The position numbers and the translations under genes were made by a program. From the NCBI GenBank assembly GCA_018402205.1, contig JAGYIX010000006.1:242641-306640 (forward strand): a DNA stretch of 64,000 nt. The letters run 5' to 3'. Every line of letters begins with the position of its first letter. Positions within the stretch are counted from its first letter, which is position 1. The stretch is from Flavobacteriaceae bacterium. Lineage in GTDB: Bacteria; Bacteroidota; Bacteroidia; Flavobacteriales; Flavobacteriaceae. This document shows positions 55,083 through 63,670 of this stretch, in pieces. Under the pieces are notes generated by a model that searched no databases, was not told the DNA's origin, and saw only the letters and a list, made by a program, of their open reading frames with translations.

Positions 55083-56935
55083 CAGTGTACGTGCATTTCG
55101 TTTAATTCAAATAACAAATACATAAACTGCTCTAACCGATGATAAAGCGTATTGTAGTTGTCTCGGTTGGGATTAGACCTATACCTGGTGACAGCTTCTG
55201 TCCAATAATTTTCATTGAGCTGATCGCCAAGAACGCTCTTCTTGATTCTAATATATGCTCGTTCCGGAATTGGTCCTCCAAGAAACCTATCAGTTAATTG
55301 AGAAATAAACGAGTCTAGATTTTCAGCATTTTCAAAGCTGTCTATGAATGAGCTTAACTTTAATCTTAAATGCGAACGATCTTCAAAATGAAGACCCCAG
55401 CGCCCCATGGGCTCCGTGAGGTCTTTCTTAGCTTTAATCGTCACCGAGTTCAACCAGAATAGGTCGTAAACAGGTTCTTGATAAAAAGCAGGCCATCCAG
55501 AGACACTTGGGGGTTCGAATAATTGCATCCCTTGTTGATTCAATCTCCATTGAATGTTTCCGAAAACCTTGTAAATGCGATAAATCTCATCAAAGTATTT
55601 TTCGTCAAATTGGCCGCGATCTTCTTCGAAAATGGATAAATATTGTTTCTGCTCTTCATGCACCCACATTTGAAGATCTGCATTCAGAATGTCGAATTCT
55701 TTGTATAAAGAGAATGTAAAGTCAAGTGGAGCTTTCAGTAAAGAATTGAATAGTTCTTCAGAGTAGAAATACTCGCTTTTCAGTAATACTCTGAGTGTTT
55801 CAGAAAGATTATAACCGTTTGAACGCATTATCTCAGCCATTGGCTTAATGATTTCTTGTTCGATATGATCACTTAATACGGGGTAGACAAAAAATTGAAA
55901 CAGCCTTCTTGATAGATATATGGCTACTTCGTCTGTTTCGAAAATCATATCTAAGAAATCTTCGAGTTCTTCTGCTCCCGCTTCTCCCTCACGACCCTTA
56001 ATCAGCTTATCGCCATAAAATTCAGAAAACTGTTTATCTCCGGTATCGTGGTTCCAGGGTCGAAAGTAAACTACCGGTTTCCAACCCTCGCTATGGTGAG
56101 TTTCGTAATGATCGAACTGCCATCCCACCAAAAGACGAGCCGCCGACTGAACATCACCTTCGGTGTATCTAGAAAATGGACGTTTGCCCACTGTAAATAG
56201 CTCTTGTACCTCTCGAGCATAATTTTCATCTGGAGTCTCTTTTCTGCTGAGTTGTAGATTTAAATACTCAAGCATTGTGGGCTCAAGGGTTAAATCGTAG
56301 ATGAAATCTCTATAGTTCCGATACGGAGCATCAATAAGTGTTTTGAGATACGAATAATTTGCCTTGTGGCTAGTTCTTACTACCGGCGTAAGGTTGTGCA
56401 TAAAGACGTAGAACTTCCACAAGATTGAAGTGGGTTGAGAATACATGCCATGGTAAACCCATGAGTCAACGGCGGTATGCCGCTCCCATCCAAATATTTC
56501 TATCGGTCCATTGCCTTCCCAATTCACATATGGTCTATCCAAAAAAGGCTCGCCGGGCCCAACATCTTCATTTTTATATTTCTCCTTGTACTCTTCAGCT
56601 GATATTTCAAAGTAATAATTATTCACCGGCTCCCCTATTTCATGAGGGGTCATGATCTTATCTACCGCCTGCTCCATAGTGAGACCTTCGAGGTCTTTAA
56701 GGTGGCGGCTGGCGTATCCGACCATGGTGCGTTTAAGCAGGTGCTTCTTTTGGGCGTCTCCGAATTCTCCGGTGTAGGGTGCTAGTGTTTTATTGATCTC
56801 TTTGGTCAGCTTGCGCGAGTCCATGAGCGCCTTGAGATCAATGCGCTCCTCTTTGAAGATCTTCTCTAGGTCTAGAGGCGGCTGAGGGTTTTTAGGCCCA
56901 AAATTTGGTCGTGGAGGTTTTTGGTCAATAGCCAT
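55082..56935 (-). CDS. DUF1800 family protein
   Basis: The 617-residue protein has the DUF1800 features: AQKKHLLKRTMVGYASRHLKDLEG near residue 60, DAPYRNYRDFIYDLTLEPTMLEYLNLQLSRKETPDENYAREVQELFTVGK and VSGWPAFYQEP. No signal peptide is seen at this start, which is Pro/Lys-rich (MAIDQKPPRPNFGPKNPQPP). DUF1800 and DUF1501 genes co-occur widely and their products are thought to work together, but the role is unknown. A TATATTTA box lies 20 bp upstream. Confidence 0.9.
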   Translation of the reverse strand: MAIDQKPPRPNFGPKNPQPPLDLEKIFKEERIDLKALMDSRKLTKEINKTLAPYTGEFGDAQKKHLLKRTMVGYASRHLKDLEGLTMEQAVDKIMTPHEIGEPVNNYYFEISAEEYKEKYKNEDVGPGEPFLDRPYVNWEGNGPIEIFGWERHTAVDSWVYHGMYSQPTSILWKFYVFMHNLTPVVRTSHKANYSYLKTLIDAPYRNYRDFIYDLTLEPTMLEYLNLQLSRKETPDENYAREVQELFTVGKRPFSRYTEGDVQSAARLLVGWQFDHYETHHSEGWKPVVYFRPWNHDTGDKQFSEFYGDKLIKGREGEAGAEELEDFLDMIFETDEVAIYLSRRLFQFFVYPVLSDHIEQEIIKPMAEIMRSNGYNLSETLRVLLKSEYFYSEELFNSLLKAPLDFTFSLYKEFDILNADLQMWVHEEQKQYLSIFEEDRGQFDEKYFDEIYRIYKVFGNIQWRLNQQGMQLFEPPSVSGWPAFYQEPVYDLFWLNSVTIKAKKDLTEPMGRWGLHFEDRSHLRLKLSSFIDSFENAENLDSFISQLTDRFLGGPIPERAYIRIKKSVLGDQLNENYWTEAVTRYRSNPNRDNYNTLYHRLEQFMYLLFELNEMHVH

Positions 56936-57108
56936 GGCTAAGTATTTGTAATTTAAATATATACATAAGCCTAGATGTTAATAGCGATTTACTGTGTATT
57001 TCCGCTATTTTTAGGACGTGTGGGGCTTTTGGGCAGCCTTTCTTACACTTTTTAGAAATGTTAAAATCAATAGTTTAAGTTGTATATTCGATAGGTAAAT
57101 TGCTGATT

Positions 57109-58143
57109 GTGAATGACCTGAAATACTTGTTGGCCTTTACGATTCCGATGAGTTGCTGGTTGGCCCTTAGTGTACAAGGGGTATTCAGTTACGCCACCGT
57201 GATTTATGCTTTCGGAATTATTCCAATTTTAGAGTTGCTCTTTTCTTCTTCAGACAGCCCGTATAGTGAAGACCAGAAATCGAGTCGAGCGATAAATGTT
57301 TTTTTTGATGTGCTGCTATTCCTTAATGTTCCGTTGGTATTCGCTACGCTTTACGGCGGATTTCAAACCCTTATTGGCTCGGAGTTAGCGCTTTACGAAC
57401 GCATGGGTTTGGTGCTTTCGGTAGGAATTGTTTTGGGCACTAACGGCATCAATGTGGCTCACGAATTGGGTCATCGGGTGACTCGGTCAGAGCAATTTTT
57501 GGCTAAGCTGTTGCTTTTACCTTCGCTGTATATGCATTTTTTTGTTGAACACAATCTGGGCCATCACAAGCATGTGGCAACGCCAGAAGATCCGGCCTCG
57601 GCCCGAAAAAATCAGTCGGTTTATGGCTTTTGGGTGAGCTCAGTTACCGGTCAGATTGTTTCAGCCATCAAGATTCAGCGGCACCTGCTAAAGGTTAAGC
57701 AGGCACGTTTTTTTTCGCTTAAGAACGAGTTGTTGTGGTTCGCCTTAGTGCAATTGGCTTATCTGTTGATTTCGTATGTGGCATACGGTGTAGAAGGCCT
57801 TCTCTACGCTATTGCCTTTGCTGTGGTTGCGGTGCTGTTACTAGAGACCATCAACTATATTGAACATTATGGCTTGGTGCGCGAGCTTAAAGGCGAGCGT
57901 TACGAGCGGGTTACTCCGGCACATTCGTGGAACTCGAATCATGTCATTGGACGCATGGTGCTCTACGAGCTCACTCGTCACAGCGATCACCATCATAGGG
58001 CCTCCAAAAAGTATCAGGTGCTTGAGAGCATTGAAGAGAGCCCGCAGCTTCCCTTTGGGTATACCACATCTATGGTGATTGCGCTGCTTCCGCCCCTGTG
58101 GTTTTCGCTAATGAATAAACGCCTATTGCCCCAGCACACTTAA
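57109..58143 (+). CDS. alkB: Alkane 1-monooxygenase (AlkB-type), copy 1
   Basis: From GTG 57109 (MNDLKYLLAFTIPMSCW) the protein is 344 residues with six membrane helices. The histidine clusters of AlkB are intact: HELGH (118-122), EHNLGHHKH (147-155), NYIEHYGLV (249-257) and LTRHSDHHH (288-296). It is a di-iron integral membrane hydroxylase that adds a hydroxyl group to alkane chain ends, with electrons from a rubredoxin not present nearby. A TTG start at 57100 is less likely because the likely -7 box (TATATTCG) would start transcription near it. The encoded protein is identical to copy 2. Confidence 0.9.
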   Translation: MNDLKYLLAFTIPMSCWLALSVQGVFSYATVIYAFGIIPILELLFSSSDSPYSEDQKSSRAINVFFDVLLFLNVPLVFATLYGGFQTLIGSELALYERMGLVLSVGIVLGTNGINVAHELGHRVTRSEQFLAKLLLLPSLYMHFFVEHNLGHHKHVATPEDPASARKNQSVYGFWVSSVTGQIVSAIKIQRHLLKVKQARFFSLKNELLWFALVQLAYLLISYVAYGVEGLLYAIAFAVVAVLLLETINYIEHYGLVRELKGERYERVTPAHSWNSNHVIGRMVLYELTRHSDHHHRASKKYQVLESIEESPQLPFGYTTSMVIALLPPLWFSLMNKRLLPQHT

Positions 58144-58152
58144 ATTTCTAGT

Positions 58153-59043
58153 ATGAAACTATTGTTTTCTGTTCTGTTTTCAGAGCATATGTTAAAGAGA
58201 CTAGAGCGGATAACGCTGGTGGCTTCTATAGCCGGATTTCTGCTACACCTAGCCCTAGTGGCGTTGTTCAACACAGGCATCTTGGGAGCGCTTGATCCTT
58301 CTCTTTTTTCAAATCCTATTAGCGCTATATATACCCCGTTTTCGATCATTTTGATCTACGAGATCTATGTGCTGATTTACTTTTTGCCGCGCTCTTTCAC
58401 CACTTCGCTACTCAAGCAGTTTGAGATCATTGCTCTTATTCTTATTCGGCGCATTTTCGGAGACATCTCCAAAATAAACTTTGAGTTGGCCACTATTCAA
58501 GATAAAGAGGTGCTTCAGTTGTTTATCGACCTGCTGTCGGTGCTTATCTTGCTCACCATTATTTTGTTCTATACACGCGTTAATGCACGGCTTTCGCAAC
58601 TAAAGCCCACCTCTTCAGACGAGGTTTTTAGACAATACAAAAAGCAACTAGCCGCCGCATTAGTGGTTATTATTTTTATTATAAGTGCAGTGCATCTCAC
58701 CGATTATTTATACGTTGTTTTTGCCGGAGACCACTTGTTTGCTGGTATGGAAAACGACTTGAATGCTATTTTCTACAAAGACTTTTTCACGGTATTGATT
58801 TTGTCTGATGTGCTAGTATTATTGCTTTCTTATGGGCTTACCAAAGAAAATTTCAAACTACTTAGAAACACTGGATTTGTGATTTCAACAGTTCTTATTC
58901 GAATCTCATTCAGTACCCAGGGCCTTTACAATTCGGTGTTTATTATTACCGGTGCACTTTTCGGGCTTGCCATTTTGAAGATTTACTATGAATTTGTTCG
59001 GGTAGATAATGCACATTACATATCGCAGGCACCGTCTGAGTAG
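58153..59043 (+). CDS. Conserved seven-helix membrane protein, copy 1
   Basis: The 296-residue protein has about seven hydrophobic segments (LVASIAGFLLHLALVAL, FSIILIYEIYVLIYFLP, LFIDLLSVLILLTIILFYT, AAALVVIIFIISAVHLTDYL and more), with charged loops. I recognise no family; the start (MKLLFSVLFSEHMLKRLERI) is 9 bp after alkB, so co-transcription is clear. It is probably a partner in alkane handling or an unrelated membrane protein. The encoded protein is identical in copy 2. Its end overlaps the convergent Kazal gene by 28 bp. Confidence 0.75.
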   Translation: MKLLFSVLFSEHMLKRLERITLVASIAGFLLHLALVALFNTGILGALDPSLFSNPISAIYTPFSIILIYEIYVLIYFLPRSFTTSLLKQFEIIALILIRRIFGDISKINFELATIQDKEVLQLFIDLLSVLILLTIILFYTRVNARLSQLKPTSSDEVFRQYKKQLAAALVVIIFIISAVHLTDYLYVVFAGDHLFAGMENDLNAIFYKDFFTVLILSDVLVLLLSYGLTKENFKLLRNTGFVISTVLIRISFSTQGLYNSVFIITGALFGLAILKIYYEFVRVDNAHYISQAPSE

Positions 59044-59574
59044 CTGCTGACTCCGCCATAGGTCTCTGCGGTGCAGCGGTTGCTGTAGGTGACCCCATCG
59101 CATCCGCATACCGGCATAAACTCTTTGGTGCACGGCGCATCGGGCCTGATTTGATCGAGGTTCACGCAGCTGGTGTCTTCTTGACGCTTTTCAAAAATAT
59201 AGGCTACCTCGTCATCGGCAATCATCGGATTGTCTATATAGCTCAAGGTGAGTTTGTCGCCCTTTTGCTCAATACTATAGGTGCGGTCGGTATTGTCAAT
59301 CTCAAGAACCTGGCCTTTGAGGCTGAAAGAGGCCGGATCGTTCAGCGGCGCCACATTGACCTGGTTGGTTAGCGGCCCCTTAGCAAGAAGTATATTTTGA
59401 TCCGAGAATATCCACAGCTGATTTTGAGTGAAATCGTAGTCTTCAAAGAAACAATAACAAATAACTTCTGTTAAGATCCATTGCCCTTGTAGTTCTGGGC
59501 TGATTTTCTGCGCTTCTTTGGTGCACGAACTAAGGGCGATCAAAAAGCAGAAAAGCGATGCAAGTTGTTTCCAT
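59016..59574 (-). pseudogene. Kazal-domain lipoprotein, copy 1, signal peptide disrupted
   Basis: The body is identical to copy 2: a lipocalin-like region (LQGQWILTEVICYCFFEDYDF) and a C-terminal Kazal domain (PVCGCDGVTYSNRCTAETYGG). The signal peptide region 59541-59574 has three indels compared with copy 2 (an extra C, one T fewer and one T more on the coding strand), net plus one, so the ATG at 59574 is out of frame with the body. It is either a decaying copy or carries read errors. Confidence 0.75.
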
Positions 59575-59675
59575 GTTTGCGGTGCGGATTAAACTAGTCA
59601 AAACAATCCTTTTTCGGGTTTTCGACACGATCAGGTCATTGGGCAAATTTAGTGGCTTGCGGTGATTAAACAAAA

Positions 59676-59701
59676 GCGGCGACCCTGTTAAGGGTCGCCG
59701 C
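59676..59701 (-). terminator. Terminator of the Glu/Thr-rich lipoprotein, copy 1
   Basis: Perfect 10-bp stem GCGGCGACCC with loop of six bases (59676-59701). On the minus strand it is followed by TTTTGTTT, so it terminates the minus-strand gene ending at 59725. Confidence 0.7.
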
Positions 59702-59724
59702 CTCGAACACATTAAAGAAGAAGC

Positions 59725-59945
59725 TTAGTAAGAAGTCTCTTCAGTAGTAGTTTCTTCGGTGGTTTCTTCTGAAGTAGTTTCTTCAGTAGCTTCCATCTCT
59801 ACCTCCATCTCAACAGCTGTAGAATCAATAGCTTCTACTTGAACTTCTTGAGTTTCTTCAACTGCCTCAGCAGCAGGAGCGGCAGATTTGCCAGAACAAG
59901 CTACCGCGATAAAGGCAGCAGCCATAATAAGTACTGTTTTTTCAT
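59725..59945 (-). pseudogene. Small Glu/Thr-rich lipoprotein, copy 1, start region disrupted
   Basis: The body (AAAFIAVACSGKSAAPAAEAVE onwards, then EVEM and TEET repeats) matches copy 2. The run after ATG 59945 has six A (59937-59942) where copy 2 has seven, so the signal peptide is out of frame with the body. The tail is acidic and low-complexity. It lacks one 12-bp repeat relative to copy 2. Confidence 0.6.
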
Positions 59946-60153
59946 GTTTTTGATTTAAGATTGACGGTATTTAAAGTCAGGCGAAATTATGTTAAAAAAG
60001 ATGCATTGATTCAAAATCTAAAGAAATAATTGTAGACTTAACATTTTGGAAAACAGAAACTTAATAATCGAATTAAAATAGTTTTAGGACCTCTCATTAT
60101 CCGATTTTAAAACGTTGCCATTGTGGTGTTCAAACCCTATAAAAATTAGAGAT

Positions 60154-60492
60154 CTAATAATTACCTAATCGCCCCAGAATAGATTCTAAGCTTGACTTTA
60201 GTTTGTCTAAAGCCTCTGTGATTGCCTGTTCTTCGGTATCTGATTGGCTAGAAACGACAATCGGATTCATTCCGCTCAAACGCGCTTCTAGCAAGCAGCG
60301 TTTTGTTTTCATCCCGTCTTTAATTCCATCTTCATCTGATAGGTGAACTTCTATTCGTGTAATTTGAGAACTATAATTTTTTAGTTCTGTTTCGATTAAA
60401 AGTATCATGGGCGCGGTGAACTCTTCTAGCCCGTGTATGTTTTTGTCGGTGTTAAATTGAATTTTCGAAATATAAGTTTTTTGAATACCCAT
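60154..60492 (-). CDS. HPF/RaiA ribosome-associated protein, copy 1
   Basis: The product has the HPF/RaiA fold: KIQFNTDKNIHGLEEF, ITRIEVHLSDEDG, KRCLLEARLSGMNPI, AITEALDKLKSSLESILGRLGNY. Such proteins bind the 30S subunit and promote dormancy or hibernation. The original start (MKIQF in copy 2) lost its ATG at the duplication breakpoint, and this copy now has MGIQKTYISKIQF from ATG 60492. It has at least six amino-acid differences from copy 2 (Met/Ile, Thr/Ala, Val/Ala, Leu-Asp/Ile-Glu, Ser/Thr). Confidence 0.85.
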   Translation of the reverse strand: MGIQKTYISKIQFNTDKNIHGLEEFTAPMILLIETELKNYSSQITRIEVHLSDEDGIKDGMKTKRCLLEARLSGMNPIVVSSQSDTEEQAITEALDKLKSSLESILGRLGNY

Positions 60493-60611
60493 TATCACTC
60501 TTTACTGTGTACTACCGGTATTTCTGAAGAATGGTGAGGGGTATACCACATGATGACAACTGTTAAAATCAATAGTTTAAGTTGTATATTTAGATAGGTA
60601 AATTGCTGATT

Positions 60612-61646
60612 GTGAATGACCTGAAATACTTGTTGGCCTTTACGATTCCGATGAGCTGCTGGTTGGCCCTTAGTGTACAAGGGGTATTCAGTTACGCCAC
60701 CGTGATTTATGCTTTCGGAATTATTCCAATTTTAGAGTTGCTCTTTTCTTCTTCAGACAGCCCGTATAGTGAAGACCAGAAATCGAGTCGAGCGATAAAT
60801 GTTTTTTTTGATGTGCTGCTATTCCTTAATGTTCCGTTGGTATTCGCTACGCTTTACGGTGGATTTCAAACCCTTATTGGCTCGGAGTTAGCGCTTTACG
60901 AACGCATGGGTTTGGTGCTTTCGGTAGGAATTGTTTTGGGCACTAACGGCATCAATGTGGCTCACGAATTGGGTCATCGGGTGACTCGGTCAGAGCAATT
61001 TTTGGCGAAGTTGTTGCTTTTACCTTCGCTGTATATGCATTTTTTTGTTGAACACAATCTGGGCCATCACAAGCATGTGGCAACGCCAGAAGATCCGGCC
61101 TCGGCCCGAAAAAATCAGTCGGTTTATGGCTTTTGGGTGAGCTCAGTTACGGGGCAGATTGTTTCTGCCATCAAGATTCAGCGGCACCTGCTAAAGGTTA
61201 AGCAGGCACGTTTTTTTTCGCTTAAGAACGAGTTGTTGTGGTTCGCCTTAGTGCAATTGGCTTATCTGTTGATTTCGTATGTGGCATACGGTGTAGAAGG
61301 CCTTCTCTACGCTATTGCCTTTGCTGTGGTTGCGGTGCTATTACTAGAGACCATCAACTATATTGAACATTATGGCTTGGTGCGCGAGCTTAAAGGCGAG
61401 CGTTATGAGCGGGTTACTCCGGCACATTCGTGGAACTCGAATCATGTCATTGGACGCATGGTGCTCTACGAGCTCACTCGTCACAGCGATCACCATCATA
61501 GGGCCTCCAAAAAGTATCAGGTGCTTGAGAGCATTGAAGAGAGCCCGCAGCTTCCCTTTGGGTATACCACATCTATGGTGATTGCGCTGCTTCCGCCCCT
61601 GTGGTTTTCGCTAATGAATAAACGCCTATTGCCCCAGCACACTTAA
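60612..61646 (+). CDS. alkB: Alkane 1-monooxygenase (AlkB-type), copy 2
   Basis: The protein is identical to copy 1 with the same histidine clusters. The DNA differs at about nine positions, all synonymous by my reading (for example GGC/GGT, CTG/TTG and TAC/TAT). The promoter region has one additional T. Two functional copies would raise enzyme dose; alternatively gene conversion keeps them alike. Confidence 0.9.
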   Translation: MNDLKYLLAFTIPMSCWLALSVQGVFSYATVIYAFGIIPILELLFSSSDSPYSEDQKSSRAINVFFDVLLFLNVPLVFATLYGGFQTLIGSELALYERMGLVLSVGIVLGTNGINVAHELGHRVTRSEQFLAKLLLLPSLYMHFFVEHNLGHHKHVATPEDPASARKNQSVYGFWVSSVTGQIVSAIKIQRHLLKVKQARFFSLKNELLWFALVQLAYLLISYVAYGVEGLLYAIAFAVVAVLLLETINYIEHYGLVRELKGERYERVTPAHSWNSNHVIGRMVLYELTRHSDHHHRASKKYQVLESIEESPQLPFGYTTSMVIALLPPLWFSLMNKRLLPQHT

Positions 61647-61655
61647 ATTTCTAGT

Positions 61656-62546
61656 ATGAAACTATTGTTTTCTGTTCTGTTTTCAGAGCATATGTTAAAG
61701 AGACTAGAGCGGATAACGCTGGTGGCTTCTATAGCCGGATTTCTGCTACACCTGGCCCTAGTGGCGTTGTTTAACACAGGCATCTTGGGAGCTCTTGATC
61801 CTTCTCTTTTTTCAAATCCTATTAGCGCAATATATACACCGTTTTCGATCATTTTGATCTACGAGATCTATGTGCTGATTTACTTTTTGCCACGCTCTTT
61901 CACCACTTCGCTGCTCAAGCAGTTTGAGATCATTGCTCTTATTCTTATTCGGCGCATTTTCGGAGACATCTCCAAAATAAACTTTGAGTTGGCCACTATT
62001 CAAGATAAAGAGGTGCTTCAGTTGTTTATCGACCTGCTGTCGGTGCTTATCTTGCTCACCATTATTTTGTTCTATACACGCGTTAATGCACGGCTTTCGC
62101 AACTAAAGCCCACCTCTTCAGACGAGGTTTTTAGACAATACAAAAAGCAACTAGCCGCCGCATTAGTGGTTATTATTTTTATTATCAGTGCAGTGCATCT
62201 CACCGATTACCTATACGTTGTTTTTGCCGGAGACCACCTGTTTGCTGGTATGGAAAACGACTTGAATGCTATTTTCTACAAAGACTTTTTCACGGTATTG
62301 ATTTTGTCTGATGTGCTAGTATTATTGCTTTCTTATGGGCTTACCAAAGAAAATTTCAAACTACTTAGAAACACTGGATTTGTGATTTCAACAGTTCTTA
62401 TTCGAATCTCATTCAGTACTCAGGGCCTTTACAATTCGGTGTTTATTATTACCGGTGCACTTTTCGGGCTGGCCATTTTGAAGATTTACTATGAATTTGT
62501 TCGGGTAGATAATGCACATTACATATCGCAGGCACCGTCTGAGTAG
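61656..62546 (+). CDS. Conserved seven-helix membrane protein, copy 2
   Basis: The protein is identical to the product at 58153; about 13 nucleotide differences are all synonymous. It follows alkB after 9 bp. That both copies keep an identical protein despite many silent changes shows that the gene is under selection or conversion. Function unknown. Confidence 0.75.
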   Translation: MKLLFSVLFSEHMLKRLERITLVASIAGFLLHLALVALFNTGILGALDPSLFSNPISAIYTPFSIILIYEIYVLIYFLPRSFTTSLLKQFEIIALILIRRIFGDISKINFELATIQDKEVLQLFIDLLSVLILLTIILFYTRVNARLSQLKPTSSDEVFRQYKKQLAAALVVIIFIISAVHLTDYLYVVFAGDHLFAGMENDLNAIFYKDFFTVLILSDVLVLLLSYGLTKENFKLLRNTGFVISTVLIRISFSTQGLYNSVFIITGALFGLAILKIYYEFVRVDNAHYISQAPSE

Positions 62547-63076
62547 CTGCTGACTCCGCCATAGGTCTCTGCGGTGCAGCGGTTGCTGTAGGTGACCCCA
62601 TCGCATCCGCATACCGGCATAAACTCTTTGGTGCACGGCGCATCGGGCCTGATTTGATCGAGGTTCACGCAGCTGGTGTCTTCTTGACGCTTTTCAAAAA
62701 TATAGGCTACCTCGTCATCGGCAATCATCGGATTGTCTATATAGCTCAAGGTGAGCTTGTCGCCCTTTTGCTCAATACTATAGGTGCGGTCGGTATTGTC
62801 AATCTCAAGAACCTGGCCTTTGAGGCTGAAAGAGGCCGGATCGTTCAGCGGCGCCACATTGACCTGGTTGGTTAGCGGCCCCTTAGCAAGAAGTATATTT
62901 TGATCCGAGAATATCCACAGCTGATTTTGAGTGAAATCGTAGTCTTCAAAGAAACAATAACAAATAACTTCTGTTAAGATCCATTGCCCTTGTAGTTCTG
63001 GGCTGATTTTCTGCGCTTCTTTGGTGCACGAACTAAGGGCGATCAAAAGCAGAAAAAGCGATGCAAGTTGTTTCAT
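62519..63076 (-). CDS. Kazal-domain lipoprotein, copy 2 (intact)
   Basis: From ATG 63076 the product starts MKQLASLFLLLIALSSC (lipobox LSSC, Cys17) and is 185 residues. A lipocalin-like beta domain (about residues 25-130) is followed by a Kazal serine-protease inhibitor-like domain (CTKEFMPVCGCDGVTYSNRC, then GVSSYSDGAC). It is probably anchored in the outer membrane and could protect against proteases. It is convergent with the membrane gene (28-bp overlap). Confidence 0.88.
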   Translation of the reverse strand: MKQLASLFLLLIALSSCTKEAQKISPELQGQWILTEVICYCFFEDYDFTQNQLWIFSDQNILLAKGPLTNQVNVAPLNDPASFSLKGQVLEIDNTDRTYSIEQKGDKLTLSYIDNPMIADDEVAYIFEKRQEDTSCVNLDQIRPDAPCTKEFMPVCGCDGVTYSNRCTAETYGGVSSYSDGACDM

Positions 63077-63178
63077 GTTTGCGGTGCGGATTAAACTAGT
63101 CAAAACAATCCTTTTTCGGGTTTTTCGACACGATCAGGTCATTGGGCAAATTTAGTGGCTTGCGGTGATTAAACAAAA

Positions 63179-63204
63179 GCGGCGACCCTGTTAAGGGTCG
63201 CCGC
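63179..63204 (-). terminator. Terminator of the Glu/Thr-rich lipoprotein, copy 2
   Basis: Same 10-bp stem and TGTTAA loop as copy 1, followed on the minus strand by TTTTGTTT. Confidence 0.7.
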
Positions 63205-63227
63205 TCCGAACACATTAAAGAAGAAGC

Positions 63228-63461
63228 TTAGTAAGAAGTCTCTTCAGTAGTAGTTTCTTCGGTGGTTTCTTCTGAAGTAGTTTCTTCAGTAGCTTCCATC
63301 TCTACCTCCATCTCTACCTCCATCTCAACAGCTGTAGAATCAATAGCTTCTACTTGAACTTCTTGAGTTTCTTCAACTGCCTCAGCAGCAGGAGCGGCAG
63401 ATTTGCCAGAACAAGCTACTGCGATAAAGGCAGCAGCCATAATAAGTACTGTTTTTTTCAT
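63228..63461 (-). CDS. Small Glu/Thr-rich lipoprotein, copy 2 (intact)
   Basis: From ATG 63461 the protein has 77 residues: MKKTVLIMAAAFIAVACSGK (lipobox AVAC), then an acidic Ala/Glu/Val segment with three EVEM-type units and a tail of TEET repeats ending SY. It is intrinsically disordered in appearance. The 12-bp repeat number differs from copy 1. Function unknown; a hairpin terminator follows. Confidence 0.75.
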   Translation of the reverse strand: MKKTVLIMAAAFIAVACSGKSAAPAAEAVEETQEVQVEAIDSTAVEMEVEMEVEMEATEETTSEETTEETTTEETSY

Positions 63462-63670
63462 GTTTTTGATTTAAGATTGACGGTATTTAAAGTCGGGCGA
63501 AATTATGTTAAAAAAAGATGCATTGATTCAAAATCTAAAGAAATAATTGTAGACTTAACGTTTTGGAAAACAGAAACTTAATAATCGAATTAAAATAGTT
63601 TTAGGACCTCTCATTATCCGATTTTAAAACGTTGCCATTGTGGTGTTCAAACCCTATAAAAATTAGAGAT

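Larger units (their letters stand above)
57059..60466. repeat. Tandem segmental duplication, copy 1
   Basis: This 3.4-kb segment is nearly identical to 60561-63983. Homology begins just before the alkB promoter (TGTTAAAATC at 57059) and ends at AATTGAATTTTC, which is the 5' end of the HPF gene. It carries alkB, a membrane gene, a Kazal lipoprotein, a Glu/Thr-rich lipoprotein and an HPF gene. A 94-bp spacer separates the two copies; the flanks of both copies share only TTTACTGTGTA. Confidence 0.9.

Noticed and set aside
57100..57111. TTG start for alkB
   Set aside because: The TTG is possible but adds three residues not needed for the family start and sits at the expected transcription start; GTG 57109 gives MNDLKYLLAF.
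58906..59140. Minus-strand ORFs of 64-75 codons overlapping the membrane gene and Kazal gene
   Set aside because: Other-frame shadows of the Kazal and membrane genes; the protein sequences are Arg/Gln-rich without family motifs, and they repeat in copy 2 only because the DNA does.
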